From: Bryobacterales bacterium
Lineage (GTDB): Bacteria; Cyanobacteriota; Vampirovibrionia; Obscuribacterales; Obscuribacteraceae
Assembly (NCBI GenBank): GCA_903970295.1
Contig: CAJCHQ010000571.1
Location: forward strand, 1 to 9,970
DNA: 9,970 nt
Reading direction: 5' to 3'
In this document: positions 1-6,475 of the stretch, in pieces
How the letters are laid out: each line of letters opens with the position of its first letter
How positions within the stretch are numbered: the first letter of the stretch is position 1
Notes under the pieces: model-generated
What the model saw: the letters and a program-made list of their open reading frames with translations, nothing else
Told to the model about the DNA's origin: nothing
Database searches by the model: none
Made by a program: the position numbers and the translations under genes

Positions 1-1625
1 GCCCCGAAACCGCCTGCGTCGGCATTACTGCTCGAGCCAGTTCCATCGACGTTCGAGCCGGAGTGGATGCGGGTCGAGCTGGACCCCTGACCATTCGATC
101 CGGAACCGCTCGAGCCGGCATCTGGACTATTCGATCCGGAACCGCTGGCCGATCCGCTGCCAGATCCACCTTGATTATCTGCTGCATTAGACTGGCTGTC
201 TGCCGTGCTATCACTTGTGCCGTCGTTGATAGGCATCGCATCGCCACCGGTTTTGGCTGCGTCTTTGACGATCTTCACTTTGGCACCCGGCGTCAGTTGA
301 AGTTGTCCGTCAGTGACAACGATGTCACCCGCCTGTATTCCTTTACCTACCGCCGCCAGGTCGTGAGCGGTTCGCTCGACTTCCACGGGTGAAAAAGTGA
401 CGGTGTTATCCGGCTTGACGATGTAGACGGCAGTGCCTTGTTGGGTGGTCTGCAGGGCCGTTACGGGCACCACGACCGTGTTGCCTTCTGGTGGCATACT
501 TACGATTACATCGACGAATTGTCCAGGAAACAAACGCATTTCAGTGTTGGGAAATGAAGCGCGCATGACGACTGTACCGGTCTGGGTGTTGACTGTATTC
601 TCGAGGAATGACACGGCGCCTTGCGGAGCATTTTTCTTTACGCCCTCGACTTGCACCTGCACCATTAACGTGTGATTCATCATGGCCTTGCGCACTTCGT
701 CCAGATATTGCTCGGGCACTGTGAAAGTGACGTAGATCGGTTTGACCTGGTCGATCGTGACAAGCGGCGTTTGGGTGTTAGCCATAACAACGTTGCCTTG
801 ATAGACGTTTAGACTGCCCGTACGCCCATCGATTGGCGATCTGATTTGGCACCAACCCAACTGAATGCGGGCGTTTTGAGCCTGGGCTTGATCGGCAGCC
901 AAGGTGCCTCTGGCTGTATCAATTGCGGCTTTGTCAGCAGAGACCACAGCCTGAGCATTTTCAATTGCTTTCTGGTCAGCTTCGATTGTCGCCATTGCCG
1001 TCGAAGCGTTCGTGTCGATTTGATCCCGCTGCTCGCTCGAGACAGCGCCCTCTTGCTGTAGGGTGACGTAGCGGCCCATTTCGGTTTTCGCATACTTGAG
1101 GGAGGCTTGATCCTTAGATAGATTGGCTCTTAGTTGACCAACCTGGGCCTGGTCTTTTTCCATATTGGCCTGGGCCATCTCGATTTGGGCTTTATCCTTG
1201 GCAACATTGCCTTCTGCTTGCTGCAACGCGGCTGCGTATTGACTGGTATCGATTTGAAAGAGCAGATCACCCTTCTTCACGTACTGCCCTTGCGTGAAGT
1301 GCACATCTCGAAGCTGTCCGCCAACTTGGGGCACGACATTAATCACCGAATATGGCAAGACATTGCCGATACTTCTGATCTCGATCGGCACTATCTGCTG
1401 TCTGGCTGTGGCCACAGTGATCGGTACTGCTTGATCTTTCTTGACCTTGGAGTCAGGCTTTTGCATAACATCTTTCAGTAGGAAAGGAATGCCGATTAAG
1501 ACGGCGATTAAAATCACGATAAAAAAGATGCGCTTGCCCATACCGCCCTGCTTCTGTGGATGTCGAATTGGTTTGATAACCGATTCTTGGTTAACAATGG
1601 TCGTGTTCGTATCATTATTGAGCAT
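1..1625 (-). CDS. RND efflux periplasmic adaptor (HlyD/AcrA/MdtA type), 3' end cut by window edge
   Basis: Membrane fusion protein that would link an inner-membrane RND pump to an outer-membrane channel. The frame is open from ATG 1625 to the left edge (541 codons, no stop). AGGAG at 1633-1637, seven bases upstream, supports the start. Domains in order: a short cytosolic N-terminus; one hydrophobic anchor at about residues 33-50; a first lipoyl half at about 95-125 with VGGQLRDVHFTQGQYVKKGD; a long Ala/Gln/Asp-rich alpha-helical hairpin at about 126-250; a second lipoyl half with IRSPIDGRTGSLNVYQGN at about 262-285, typical of the MdtA group; then the beta-barrel and membrane-proximal parts to about 450. 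From about residue 486 to the edge the protein is an unusual Gly/Ser/Asn-rich tail. The pump gene is probably downstream, beyond position 1. Family assignment is firm; the substrate cannot be told. Confidence 0.93.
   Translation of the reverse strand, partial: MLNNDTNTTIVNQESVIKPIRHPQKQGGMGKRIFFIVILIAVLIGIPFLLKDVMQKPDSKVKKDQAVPITVATARQQIVPIEIRSIGNVLPYSVINVVPQVGGQLRDVHFTQGQYVKKGDLLFQIDTSQYAAALQQAEGNVAKDKAQIEMAQANMEKDQAQVGQLRANLSKDQASLKYAKTEMGRYVTLQQEGAVSSEQRDQIDTNASTAMATIEADQKAIENAQAVVSADKAAIDTARGTLAADQAQAQNARIQLGWCQIRSPIDGRTGSLNVYQGNVVMANTQTPLVTIDQVKPIYVTFTVPEQYLDEVRKAMMNHTLMVQVQVEGVKKNAPQGAVSFLENTVNTQTGTVVMRASFPNTEMRLFPGQFVDVIVSMPPEGNTVVVPVTALQTTQQGTAVYIVKPDNTVTFSPVEVERTAHDLAAVGKGIQAGDIVVTDGQLQLTPGAKVKIVKDAAKTGGDAMPINDGTSDSTADSQSNAADNQGGSGSGSASGSGSNSPDAGSSGSGSNGQGSSSTRIHSGSNVDGTGSSSNADAGGFG
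93..146. repeat. 18-bp direct repeat inside the adaptor tail
   Basis: ATTCGATCCGGAACCGCT occurs exactly at 93-110 and again at 129-146, 36 bases apart and so in the same reading frame. Shorter relatives (TTCGAGCCGG at 52-61, GCTCGAGCCGG at 109-119, GCTCGAGCC near 31-39) flank it. On the coding (minus) strand they encode Ser-Gly-Ser-Asn-like units of the adaptor's C-terminal tail. The pattern suggests the tail grew by local duplication. Confidence 0.8.
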
Positions 1626-1632
1626 GAGCGGG

Positions 1633-1637
1633 CTCCT
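1633..1637 (-). promoter_or_regulatory. Ribosome binding site of the RND adaptor
   Basis: AGGAG on the minus strand lies seven bases before ATG 1625. It fixes the start of a gene whose stop codon is outside the window. Confidence 0.75.
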
Positions 1638-1739
1638 CAGACAAGCATTTGCTTTTACTTACCTACTTAGACGATGAGTCACGTATTTTTAGTTCAACCC
1701 AAAAAATGAAATCTAGCTAATAGAGGGTGGAAACGGTGA

Positions 1740-1764
1740 GGCTGCGCGCTTCCGGGGCGCAGCC
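1740..1764. other. GC-rich hairpin in the divergent intergenic region
   Basis: GGCTGCGC (1740-1747) and GCGCAGCC (1757-1764) form a perfect 8-bp stem with a 9-base loop. No T-run follows on either strand, so it is not a standard intrinsic terminator. It sits between the divergent starts of the adaptor (1625, -) and the MurF-like gene (1824, +). It could lie in the leader of the latter or be an operator. The rest of the 198-base gap shows no convincing promoter by eye. Confidence 0.5.
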
Positions 1765-1823
1765 GAATTGCGCCTGATCGGTCTCTAATTGTTGGACCGG
1801 CAGAGCCACTCGATTATCAAGAA

Positions 1824-2690
1824 ATGCAACCGGACAAGCCTGGTGTTATCCTTCTTGACTGGCTATTCGGCGGTGTTCTTGTGGCGGCGGTCTTTTCAGC
1901 AGAAGAAATTTTGGAGATCGTGGACGGTCGACTGGCTGCCGGCATGATGCCCGACGAAGCCGGCGAAATATGCAGCGACACTCGCGCTCTCTCGGAGGGG
2001 CAGTGGTTTCTGGCACTAACAGGCAAGGAATTCGACGGGCACGATTTTCTTGGTGACGCTTTTTCTGCAGGCGCAATCGGATGCATCGTAGAGGAGCGTG
2101 CGAATTACCCGATCGCTAGTTCGTCATTTCCTTTGTTGGCGGTCGGCAATACCGAGGATGCTGCGTCGCGTCTGGCGAGAAACTGGCGCCGGCGGCTCAA
2201 TCCGCGCGTTGTCCTGATGGTCAGGTCTGGGACCGAGACCGCAGAAATTGCCGCGCACTTTCAAAACCACAATGGCGATCCCAACCATCAAACCACAGTC
2301 TTGCGCAATGCTGACTGGCAGGCGATCGTCACTGAACTTCTAGCTCTCGAGCAAAATATTGCCTCACTCGTAATCGAGTACGCGGCGAATAATGCCGGCG
2401 AGGTCAAGGCGGTAGCTGAGATGGTGGCACCAAATATGGTGCTATTGCCGGTGGATGCCCTGTCGCAACTGCGTATTCAAGCGAGTGAATCTGAGTTGAC
2501 AGAAGCGTTTAAAAGTCTGATCAATTGCCTGGAACGCCAAAGAGGGCAGATCATAATTTCAGATCAAATCGAGCTGGATTTGGAGAAGCATGCCAGCGCC
2601 GATCAACTAACGAGATGGACCAGGTTTGCCGACCAATCAGTGGTCGCTACTCTGACTGCAGCGGTGAGCAATTTCCTCCACTTAAGCTGA
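1824..2690 (+). CDS. Truncated MurF-like Mur ligase relative, probably catalytically inactive
   Basis: MurF adds D-Ala-D-Ala to UDP-MurNAc-tripeptide in peptidoglycan synthesis. Residues 51-90 match the Mur-ligase N-terminal domain (SDTRALSEGQWFLALTGKEF, then DGHDF and GAIGCIVE). Around 129-141 the protein reads VVLMVRSGTETAE where MurF enzymes have an ITGSNGKTTTKE-type P-loop, so the ATP-binding Gly-Lys-Thr is lost. Around 180-240, LVIEYAANNAGEVKAVAEM resembles the MurF middle domain, but the usual His-Leu-Glu segment is replaced by SQLRIQAS. At 288 residues it is far shorter than MurF (about 450) and lacks the C-terminal domain. The start is uncertain: ATG 1824 has no good ribosome site, and GTG 1881 (codon 20) would begin nearer the family N-terminus. 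The frame is intact, so a pseudoenzyme is likelier than a recent pseudogene. It converges on the next gene with a 6-base gap. Confidence 0.7.
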   Translation: MQPDKPGVILLDWLFGGVLVAAVFSAEEILEIVDGRLAAGMMPDEAGEICSDTRALSEGQWFLALTGKEFDGHDFLGDAFSAGAIGCIVEERANYPIASSSFPLLAVGNTEDAASRLARNWRRRLNPRVVLMVRSGTETAEIAAHFQNHNGDPNHQTTVLRNADWQAIVTELLALEQNIASLVIEYAANNAGEVKAVAEMVAPNMVLLPVDALSQLRIQASESELTEAFKSLINCLERQRGQIIISDQIELDLEKHASADQLTRWTRFADQSVVATLTAAVSNFLHLS

Positions 2691-2696
2691 GCTTGC

Positions 2697-2993
2697 TCAA
2701 GCGAAGTTGAAAACTTCAATCGTGCGGGCTTCAGGCAAATTAATGAAACGGCCTTGACCCATAGTTCCTAAAACACCATTGGCGGCGAAATCACAGTTCG
2801 TCACTCTTTTATCGTAGCGACCGAGGCATTCCTGATAAACCAATTGTTCGTCCAGCGCACGGGAGATGAAATCCATTTGGCTGGCCTTATGTCCACACTT
2901 CGGACAGGAGAAGACGGCGTTCTGGAGCCCACCATAGCGTTTATCAGCCTCAGCCATCCATTCGTCCAAGGATTGCGTCGTAATCATAAGCAT
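2697..2993 (-). CDS. Small four-cysteine zinc-ribbon-like protein, VVA0879 family
   Basis: A 98-residue protein. GGAGG at 3001-3005, seven bases before ATG 2993, decides this start over an upstream ATG at 3038. It has CPKCGH at residues 30-35 and two later cysteines (C56 in YQECLGRYD, C67 in NCDFAANG), a set able to bind one zinc. The order (N-terminal LDEWMAEADKRYG, CPxCGH, QECxGRY, CDFAA, terminal VFNFA) matches my memory of the VVA0879 family, small proteins of unknown function found in bacteria and phages. It is the last of three minus-strand genes, about 100 bases after the PDZ gene stop, and carries its own strong ribosome site. The coding call is firm; the family name comes from recollection only. 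Confidence 0.75.
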   Translation of the reverse strand: MLMITTQSLDEWMAEADKRYGGLQNAVFSCPKCGHKASQMDFISRALDEQLVYQECLGRYDKRVTNCDFAANGVLGTMGQGRFINLPEARTIEVFNFA

Positions 2994-3000
2994 ATGTCGT

Positions 3001-3005
3001 CCTCC
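3001..3005 (-). promoter_or_regulatory. Ribosome binding site deciding the start of the VVA0879-like gene
   Basis: GGAGG on the minus strand, seven bases before ATG 2993. It lies inside the longer reading frame from 3038, which argues that the longer version is not used. Confidence 0.75.
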
Positions 3006-3095
3006 ATAGGTTCCGCCAAAATCAATATGCCCAATCAACCTCGGGAGATAAAACAGCTTGTTTCGATTTCTTGAGCTTCGTCTAAGTCGGTTGCT

Positions 3096-4079
3096 TCAAC
3101 TTCCGGAGGTATTGAGAGCGCCCAGTCGATGGAAACAGCGTTGAAAATAGTATCTAGACTGAGGATCGCGAATCGCTTCAATGTTCATGCGATTCAAAGT
3201 GACCTTATATTTGCAGCCCTGGCGAGAAAATACCATGTCGACTTTCGTGTTCGGAGGACCGGTGATGATCCTCCAGACTTCTACCTGCCCTTCGTTGCCA
3301 TAGAATAGATGATCGTTGGCCATAAGCAGAACATCGCCTGGCTGAATGTCGGATGAGCTTGCCGGGGTCGTTGGAAAGACGCGAGTGACCATTTGGTGAT
3401 AGTGCTTGGCGTCACTGCAAATCTGCAGCCCGGTGATACCATAGCTGGTGACGAGTTCTTCGTAGGACATGCCGCGATTGGCATCGCTGCCCCCGTTCAA
3501 GCGTGGGTGATGATTATCGGTGTGCGCATTGAGCCAGTTAAACATTTTGGCGAAACTGAAATCCGTGCCGGCTGTGAGGTGTGATTCGCTGGCTGCAGCC
3601 TTTTGCATTTCGGCCTCAGCATTGGCCGTAAGAGCTCGCATGGCGGGACTATCAACATTGGTCGCCAGGATTGACGGTGTTTCATTCCTGCCCCAGGCTG
3701 TCGCGTTTTTGCCAGTCCCTGTTTTGGCATCAACAATGTGTGCTTCAGCTGGGGCTGCAGTTGGCTTTGCCGTTGTCCCCGCAGAAGTCGTCTTTGCTGG
3801 TTCAGCAATTGGAGCTTTGCTGGAAGGCGCGGCTGTTGCAGCTTGTCTTTCGTTTTTCTTTTTAGCTCTTAAATCGTCGGGATTGGCGGCATCCTTGGGC
3901 TTGCTGACGCTGACCGCTACATGAGCCTTCAATTTGTTGTCTCGCGACGGCACTACCCGCTTGTCCAATTTCGGTGTCTGGGCATGAAAGAGCGGGGTGG
4001 CGCCCAATGGTTCGGTCTGCGTCAAAAAGAGCAGAATGCTGAGAATGCTGGAAAAATGCCGATGTTGGTCGATAACCAT
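3096..4079 (-). CDS. Exported protein with C-terminal PDZ-like domain (paralogue 1)
   Basis: A 327-residue protein from ATG 4079; an in-frame TTG at 4103 would add eight residues, and neither start has a strong ribosome site. The N-terminus has a hydrophobic segment (SSILSILLFL) consistent with a signal peptide or anchor. Residues about 45-180 are low-complexity, rich in Ala, Lys, Pro and Thr, and look disordered. The last 125 or so residues hold a PDZ-like fold: YEELVTSYGITGLQI, then IQPGDVLLMANDHLF, GQVEVWRIITG and a final LNRMNIEAIRD at about 295-305. Three cysteines lie in this domain. No protease triad accompanies it. It shares the C-terminal pattern with the gene immediately upstream and is probably cotranscribed with it (77-base gap). 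The specific role is unknown. Confidence 0.8.
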   Translation of the reverse strand: MVIDQHRHFSSILSILLFLTQTEPLGATPLFHAQTPKLDKRVVPSRDNKLKAHVAVSVSKPKDAANPDDLRAKKKNERQAATAAPSSKAPIAEPAKTTSAGTTAKPTAAPAEAHIVDAKTGTGKNATAWGRNETPSILATNVDSPAMRALTANAEAEMQKAAASESHLTAGTDFSFAKMFNWLNAHTDNHHPRLNGGSDANRGMSYEELVTSYGITGLQICSDAKHYHQMVTRVFPTTPASSSDIQPGDVLLMANDHLFYGNEGQVEVWRIITGPPNTKVDMVFSRQGCKYKVTLNRMNIEAIRDPQSRYYFQRCFHRLGALNTSGS

Positions 4080-4156
4080 GAAAGTCTCGCGAACATTCCT
4101 CAAGCCAACCTGGCCATAATCCAGCCTAGCACTAACAGTTGTGTATGAGAGGTTGC

Positions 4157-5050
4157 TTAATCGGTTTGGTTTGCATCTGCGGCAAAGTTCTCCTGATCAG
4201 GAGCACCGTAACGGCTCAAAATCATCTCGTACAAGTGTCTTAGTTTGTCGTCGGCGATGTCTTCGATGTTCATGCGGGTGAGGTGAAAGGTGAGCAGACC
4301 GGCTCCGCGTAGAACAGTCAAATCGATCGTCGTGCCCGACTTACCGGCAAAGACGTGCCAAATTGCATCTTGTCCGTCGCCCTCGGCGAAGATGTGGTCG
4401 CCGGCTTTGACCAGTAGATCGCCGACCTGCACTCCAGCGAGGGCACAAGGCCCGCCGTCGATCAGTTTGACAACGGTAGGGTGACCCCCACTCAGGCTGA
4501 CCCTCGATTCCATGCCGACGATGCCATATTCCATCTTGCGGTAGTCCTCTGCCGATAGCTTGGTTGTTTGACCATCATCGAAGATGCTCATAGGGTTAAA
4601 AGCGGCTTTGGCTCTGCCACGGCTAAACAGGCCGCCCCCTCTTGCAGCCCGCGCTGATTTAATCAGATCCTGTATTTTGTCCAGCTGGTCCGGGGAAATC
4701 GAATTGCCGTTGACTCTGATTTGCACATCCGGCGAAGTACCCTCATCTTCTTTCGATACCTGTCCATTCAGTAATGCTTTATTGCTGGAGTCGGATTCTC
4801 GGGTCGAAGCCGGAGACTGCGCTCGGGCAAAATTCTGCGCTGATGCCGACGGCTCTTCTGGTGAATGGTTCGATTGTGAGACTGTCGCCGATGGTGTCTG
4901 GTCATATTTCGGTTGCATCGATTGCAATTGAGATTCACTTGCTTTGGCTGAGGGCGTGTCTTGTGCCAGGGCGGCTCCCGTTGTTTGTACTCCGAGAGCC
5001 AGCAAGAGCAAAAAACTGGGCAGGTTGTTTCTGCGTGGCTGTATCTTCAT
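4157..5050 (-). CDS. Exported protein with C-terminal PDZ domain (paralogue 2)
   Basis: A 297-residue protein. ATG 5050 is preferred over the in-frame TTG at 5077 because AGGAG (5064-5068) lies inside the longer frame and because MKIQPRRNN followed by a Leu-rich core and GAALAQ gives a classic signal peptide with a cleavage site near residue 30. Residues about 30-90 are Ser/Gln/Pro-rich linker. A middle region has RVNGNSISPDQLDKIQDLIK, and the C-terminal half is a PDZ domain: YGIVGMESRVSL, VVKLIDGGPCALAGVQVGDLLV, GDHIFAEGDGQ and LTVLRGAGLLTFHLTRMNIE at about 240-263. The Gly-Asp of VGDLL is the usual PDZ feature. It is likely periplasmic or surface-exposed and scaffold-like, since no enzymatic domain is seen. 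First gene of the minus-strand run. Confidence 0.83.
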   Translation of the reverse strand: MKIQPRRNNLPSFLLLLALGVQTTGAALAQDTPSAKASESQLQSMQPKYDQTPSATVSQSNHSPEEPSASAQNFARAQSPASTRESDSSNKALLNGQVSKEDEGTSPDVQIRVNGNSISPDQLDKIQDLIKSARAARGGGLFSRGRAKAAFNPMSIFDDGQTTKLSAEDYRKMEYGIVGMESRVSLSGGHPTVVKLIDGGPCALAGVQVGDLLVKAGDHIFAEGDGQDAIWHVFAGKSGTTIDLTVLRGAGLLTFHLTRMNIEDIADDKLRHLYEMILSRYGAPDQENFAADANQTD

Positions 5051-5063
5051 AGCCTTTATAATT

Positions 5064-5068
5064 CTCCT
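5064..5068 (-). promoter_or_regulatory. Ribosome binding site of PDZ paralogue 2
   Basis: AGGAG on the minus strand, 13 bases before ATG 5050. The spacing is long, but no better site exists, and the site overlaps codons of the alternative TTG 5077 frame. Confidence 0.45.
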
Positions 5069-5136
5069 GAAACACAAAAGTCCGGTTGTTCATCTATATA
5101 AAGGTTAACTACCAAGCGTTTATTTTTAGCAGGATA

Positions 5137-5150
5137 GAAGCGATCACTTC
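5137..5150. promoter_or_regulatory. Near-palindrome upstream of the PDZ gene pair
   Basis: GAAGCGATCACTTC is a 14-base palindrome with a single mismatched pair (C opposite A). It lies about 90 bases upstream of ATG 5050, where an operator could sit. An AT-rich stretch at 5093-5104 (TATATAAAGG on the plus strand) could hold a -10 element, but I found no matching -35. Suggestive only. Confidence 0.25.
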
Positions 5151-5243
5151 GCGGCATGACCCGACGAACACTCATGTGCACGGCTTTAAGTTAGCAACGT
5201 TTCGTGGATATCTTGTGATGAGCTGTCTTTGAGAACAACTGTC

Positions 5244-5636
5244 TTAGGCAGCTCTTTCGCGCTGCTGAAACATTTTGCGATTGCGCGATACGACAAGATA
5301 CAACTGGCGCGTCACCCAGGCTGTGCCTGGCAGAATATAAAATACAGCGGCAATGCGGCCGAAGCGAAGATTTTTCAGGATGATCGGAATCGATTCCGGA
5401 CCTTCCCAACGCCTGTCGAATTCGTCGACGAGCAAAAGACTCCAGGGACAATTGTCTAAATCTGATACTAATTGTCGGTCGGTGACATTAGCAGAATCTC
5501 TTTCAATGAAAGAAAAAATCCCACTGCGATCCCACCATTTGACAACCGACGCAAGGCGACGTACAACCGCGCAACGGTCATCGCAGACGATCTTGAAAGA
5601 AGAGGCTTCCTGGCAATTCATGGTTGTGTTCCCCAT
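5244..5636 (-). CDS. DCC-family (DUF393-like) protein lacking the second motif cysteine
   Basis: A 130-residue protein from ATG 5636; ATG 5621 is an alternative. Purine-rich AGGTAGGG upstream supports translation here. The DCC family is small thioredoxin-like proteins of uncertain, presumed thiol-redox function with an N-terminal D-G-x-C-x-x-C motif. Here the protein reads KIVCDDRCAVVRRLASVVKW at residues 15-34, with C22 at the first motif position and V25 where the second cysteine should be; an extra C18 lies just before. The C-terminal segment LPGTAWVTRQLYLVVSRNRK (102-121) fits the family's terminal helix with its Tyr and Asn-Arg. No signal peptide. Length matches the family (about 110-150). 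It is divergent from the gene at 5784. The loss of CxxC suggests altered or absent redox activity. Confidence 0.65.
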   Translation of the reverse strand: MGNTTMNCQEASSFKIVCDDRCAVVRRLASVVKWWDRSGIFSFIERDSANVTDRQLVSDLDNCPWSLLLVDEFDRRWEGPESIPIILKNLRFGRIAAVFYILPGTAWVTRQLYLVVSRNRKMFQQRERAA

Positions 5637-5664
5637 GGTAGCCCTACCTTTATTGCGTGCCCAC

Positions 5665-5696
5665 CTTTAAGTTGTTTAAAGTTTAGCAGAACTTTA
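5665..5696. promoter_or_regulatory. Two overlapping dyads in a divergent promoter region
   Basis: CTTTAA-gttgt-TTAAAG spans 5665-5681. The overlapping TAAAGTT-tagcag-AACTTTA spans 5677-5696. Both are perfect inverted repeats and lie between the divergent starts at 5636 (-) and 5784 (+). ACTTTAGGA from the right end (5691-5699) recurs at 5750-5758, close to the plus-strand start. The arrangement looks like operator sites for a regulator shared by the two genes; no regulator is identified. Confidence 0.4.
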
Positions 5697-5783
5697 GGAG
5701 ATAATTGTTCGCCGTTGGGAAAATTCGTGCAAGTTTCTTGGGCAGTTTTACTTTAGGATGTCTGGAGTTTTTCTGAGGTTGTC

Positions 5784-6122
5784 ATGCTCGCTGAAATTGT
5801 CGTCGACAATACTACATACACGGCTGCAGATGAGCCTCTGAAGCTGCTCATGGTCCTCCGGCGACATCTCGATCAGGAATTGATTGAGCCGAGTCCGATT
5901 CAATTGAGCGATGACGAATTGCTGACATTGAAGTCGTGGTTGCTCCTTCACGCCGAAAGCATGAACGCCGGTAAAGCCGTTTGGGTGGAAGAATCATCAG
6001 ACGGGCAACTTTATCGGCTCGTCGCCGCAATCGGTAAGACGCCTGACGGCAGTGCGATTGTTTGGCATCCGCCTTTGCCGTGGCCTTTCAACTTCGGTAA
6101 TGAGAGCCGCAAGATCGAGTAG
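5784..6122 (+). CDS. Hypothetical protein, 112 residues
   Basis: GAGG five bases before ATG 5784 makes a good ribosome site. I do not recognise the family. The protein is soluble, with no signal peptide or membrane segment and no cysteine. It begins with a short beta-like stretch (AEIVVDNTTYTAADE), followed by two amphipathic helices (PLKLLMVLRRHLDQELI and SDDELLTLKSWLLLHAES), then beta-like segments (KAVWVEESSDGQLYRLVAAI) and a Trp/Pro-rich end (WHPPLPWPFNFG at 94-105). It is divergent from the DCC-like gene and may share control with it. The minus-strand frame at 5748-5951 is its shadow. Coding is likely because of the ribosome site and compositional regularity. Confidence 0.7.
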   Translation: MLAEIVVDNTTYTAADEPLKLLMVLRRHLDQELIEPSPIQLSDDELLTLKSWLLLHAESMNAGKAVWVEESSDGQLYRLVAAIGKTPDGSAIVWHPPLPWPFNFGNESRKIE

Positions 6123-6475
6123 CGTCTGTGGGGATGCTTCTGAAATCGCAGTTCTTGAGCACATAAGAATTCTAGCTGTAAATCTTATTTGCGATTGCTA
6201 TGTCTAATAGTGACGCAGCAGCAGCAACCACAACAAGGTAAATGTGCTTGAGAGTTTTTCTAATTTGCGGTTTTCTTTTTGAGAACGCGGAAAAAAATCA
6301 TATTAGGCAAATAAGCGGCGCATTAAATTGCCCGAAGCATGCCGGAATACGAGAAATGCCGAAGGTGCCGCCTGACGGTTAGCCGTCTTGCAGAACCTTC
6401 GGCACCGTTGCGGGGACGAACAGATTCTCTCTGGTTTGCGTTTCGGTGATTGGCCTAACTTAGTCGTGGTTTCGT
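6123..6475. other. Convergent intergenic region, 353 bases
   Basis: Lies between the ends of the plus gene at 6122 and the minus gene at 6476. The left half (to about 6350) is AT-rich with a weak hairpin, GTTTTC-ttttt-GAGAAC, near 6269-6286 (one G-T pair) followed shortly by a run of A. The right half holds the strong hairpin listed separately. I see no convincing coding sequence or tRNA-like fold in the gap. Confidence 0.6.
6357..6406. terminator. Large compound hairpin, possible bidirectional terminator
   Basis: TGCCGAAGGT (6357-6366) pairs perfectly with ACCTTCGGCA (6395-6404), enclosing an inner stem GACGG-ttag-CCGTC (6374-6387). An alternative pairing of GGTGCCG (6364-6370) with CGGCACC (6400-6406) uses the same right arm, so the two outer stems exclude each other. 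On the minus strand the first stem is followed by TTTCTC, a weak T-tract, about 70 bases after the stop at 6476. The position between converging genes favours a terminator; a structured RNA is possible. Confidence 0.5.

Noticed and set aside
809..1093. Minus-strand frame of 94 residues, and a plus-strand frame at 846-1061
   Set aside because: Both overlap the helical-hairpin region of the RND adaptor, which reads through cleanly with full domain order. They are shadows.
1134..1677. Plus-strand open frames rich in Leu/Ile that look membrane-like
   Set aside because: They are antisense to the adaptor's first lipoyl and anchor regions; the hydrophobic look comes from the complement of Gln/Lys/Asp codons.
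2678..2705. Possible bidirectional terminator between the converging MurF-like and VVA0879-like genes (TGAGC-tt-GCTCA)
   Set aside because: The loop is only two bases, the stem is weak, and no T-run follows on either strand.
3520..3924. Plus-strand frame of 134 residues, Ala-rich
   Set aside because: It is antisense to the Ala/Pro/Thr-rich linker of PDZ paralogue 1; its composition is explained by that linker.
4584..5052. Plus-strand frames opposite PDZ paralogue 2
   Set aside because: No ribosome sites or domains, and the minus-strand gene has a clear signal peptide and PDZ domain.
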